Source of the DNA: JACCTU01 sp963798985
Lineage (GTDB): Bacteria > Actinomycetota > Thermoleophilia > Gaiellales > Gaiellaceae
DNA length: 64,000 nt
NCBI GenBank assembly: GCA_963798985.1
Contig: CAWCVL010000007.1
Location: 62,001-126,000 of the forward strand
Direction: 5' to 3'
Every line of letters starts with the position of its first letter. The stretch's first letter is position 1. Positions 62,842 through 64,000 of this stretch are shown here, in pieces. A model generated the notes under the pieces. That model saw only the letters and a program-made list of their open reading frames with translations, had not been told where the DNA came from and made no database searches. The translations under genes and the position numbers were made by a program.

Positions 62842-64000
62842 ACCTCGAGCGGCACGAGCTCGAAGCGCGTCGACGTCGACGAGGCCGTGGTCGGTGATCT
62901 TCAGGCTCGGGATCACCGAGAGCGCCAGGAACGCGAGCGACTGGAACGGCGAGGGCAGCGTGCAGCCGAGCTCGCGCGCCGCCTCGACGCACGCGCGGCT
63001 CGCGGCGACGACCTCGGCGAGCGGCCGGTCGGAGAGCAGGCCCGCGACCGGGAGCGGCAGCTCCGCGCGCACCTCGCCGCTGCGCGACGACGACGATCCC
63101 GCCGCCGAGCTCGACGAGCCGCTCGACCGCGCGCTGCAGGTCGTCGTCGTTCATCGCCGACGACGACGATGTTGTGCGCGTCGTGCGCGATCGTCGAGGC
63201 GAGCGCGCCGTCGCGCAGCCCGAAGCCGCGCACGAGCCCGAGGCCGATCCGGCCGGTGCCGAGGTGGCGCTCGACGACGGCGATCTTCGCGAGGTCGCGC
63301 GCGGCGTCCGCGACGACCTGTCCGTCGCGAACCGTCGGCTCCTCGACGAGCGCCTCGGTGACGATCTGGTCGGGCACGACGCCGATCACGCGCACCTGGC
63401 CGCCCGCCGAGCGGCAGCGCGAAGTCGCTCGTGCGACGTCGGCTGCGGCGCGGACGGTGTGCTTGACCCACTCCGGCACCGCGGGACGCTCGATCTCGCC
63501 GACGGGCAGGCCGCGCTTCAGCACGACGCTCCGGCTCGAAGCGCTCGAGGTCCGGCAGCACGAGCAGGTCGGCCTGGTAGCCCGGGCGCGATCGCGCCGA
63601 GGTGCGAGAGGCCGTGCCACGACGCGCCGTTCCGCGACGCCATCACGAGCGCGTCCTCGGGCGCGATCCCCTGCTCGACGCTCGCGCGGACCATCGAGTT
63701 GATGTGCCCCTCGTCGACGATGTGCTCCGGCTCGCGGTCGTCGGTGCAGAACGCGATCCTGCGCCGGGCCGAACTCGCGCGACGACCGGCAGCAGGGCGT
63801 GGAGGTTGCGCGCGGCCGACGCCTCGCGGATCAGCAGCCACATGCCCGGCGCGCAGCCGCTCGCGGCCCTCCTCGGCCGTGTACGCCTCGTGGTCGGAGC
63901 GGATCCCGGCCGCCGCGTACGCGTTCAGCTGCTTGCCGAGCACGCCCGGGCGCGTGGCCGTCGACGTGCGACGCGCCGTCGAGCCGGAGCTTCGCGAGCT
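62838..64000 (-). CDS. ade: adenine deaminase, C-terminal part, several frameshifts, runs off right edge
   Basis: About the last two-thirds (about 387 codons) of a 570-600-aa adenine deaminase. Visible are AYAAAGIRSDHEAYTAEEGRERL, IREASAARNLHALLPVVA, FCTDDREPEHIVDEGHINSMVR, SHLGAIAPG, ASTIAHDAHNIVVV, AELPLPVAGLLSDRPLAEV and the tail SLKITDHGLVDVD then RFELVPLEV. It converts adenine to hypoxanthine. Frames change near 63860, 63765, 63585, 63530, 63410, 63155, 63085 and 62870. The 5' end lies beyond 64000. It is the first visible gene of the purine operon. Confidence 0.85.

Noticed and set aside
59596..64000. Pseudogene cluster or programmed frameshifting in the purine operon
   Set aside because: Breaks are single-base, insertion-biased and spread over all genes, with conserved residues kept on both sides and no slippery-site pattern; error is the simpler explanation.

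Overview
The window is high-GC, gene-dense bacterial DNA that uses many GTG starts, 4-bp ATGA/GTGA stop-start overlaps and strong G/C third positions. The mix (an HtpX-PspAB-PspA stress set, an F420-type luciferase-like oxidoreductase, an LtrA protein, MEDS and ANTAR regulators, form I and form II CO dehydrogenases) fits an uncultivated soil actinobacterium, most likely class Thermoleophilia. That placement is inference; there is no rRNA here.

Layout. 1-6 kb: truncated cytochrome c lipoprotein, a membrane protein, the HtpX/PspAB/PRC-barrel/PspA envelope-stress genes and a metallo-beta-lactamase-fold hydrolase. 6-9 kb: AraC regulator, secreted protein, O-methyltransferase, tRNA-Ala(CGC), NIPSNAP and ANTAR proteins. 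9-23 kb: the main metabolic island. An LLM oxidoreductase and an F420-reductase-like protein precede a form II CO dehydrogenase-type operon (coxS-coxL-coxM); then, divergently, coxE/coxD; then a true form I operon (coxM, a zinc-ribbon protein, coxS, coxL with the AYRCSFR signature), followed by an XdhC-YHS fusion, coxG and a convergent xdhC. 23-27 kb: OsmC, a multiply frameshifted threonine dehydratase, small proteins, a phosphatase, and a head-to-head pair of 5'-truncated genes (LuxR regulator, ABC permease). 27-30 kb: LtrA and a divergent TetR/oxidoreductase pair with a promoter-operator. 30-38 kb: LacI regulator, five-gene peptide-type ABC importer and GH1 beta-glucosidase. 38-40 kb: sulfite-oxidase-like protein, reductase, CDGSH protein, GNAT. 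40-44 kb: subtilase, GAF protein, a 46-aa protein with a duplicated VEAHK motif, and an MFS-cNMP fusion. 44-49 kb: NAD formate dehydrogenase, a citryl-CoA lyase/CoA ligase/MetE-like operon and an HD-GYP regulator. 50-58 kb: phytoene/squalene synthase with a FAD oxidoreductase, a TolB-like lipoprotein interrupted by TAG, an SGNH-type protein, a zinc-finger SDR, pterin dehydratase, secreted and membrane proteins and a MEDS protein. 58-64 kb: a purine-degradation operon (ade, 8-oxoguanine-type deaminase, uraH, uraD, puuD, DUF3830) convergent with an allantoate-amidohydrolase-type gene.

How it works together. CO oxidation by form I CODH and formate oxidation by FDH would supply electrons for survival on trace gases. 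The sugar operon takes up oligosaccharides and hydrolyses beta-glucosides. The right-hand operon converts adenine/oxopurines and urate towards allantoin and allantoate for nitrogen.

Quality note. Many genes at 0-26 kb and nearly all at 58.8-64 kb carry single-base frameshifts, and where I could resolve them almost all are one-base insertions of G or C. The 27-55 kb interior is almost clean. I read this as residual sequencing/assembly error, rising towards a contig end, rather than gene decay. Such genes are annotated over their full reconstructed span. No stretch longer than 300 bases lacks a gene; the longest gap is 40331-40599. I saw no transposase, IS element, CRISPR array or rRNA.
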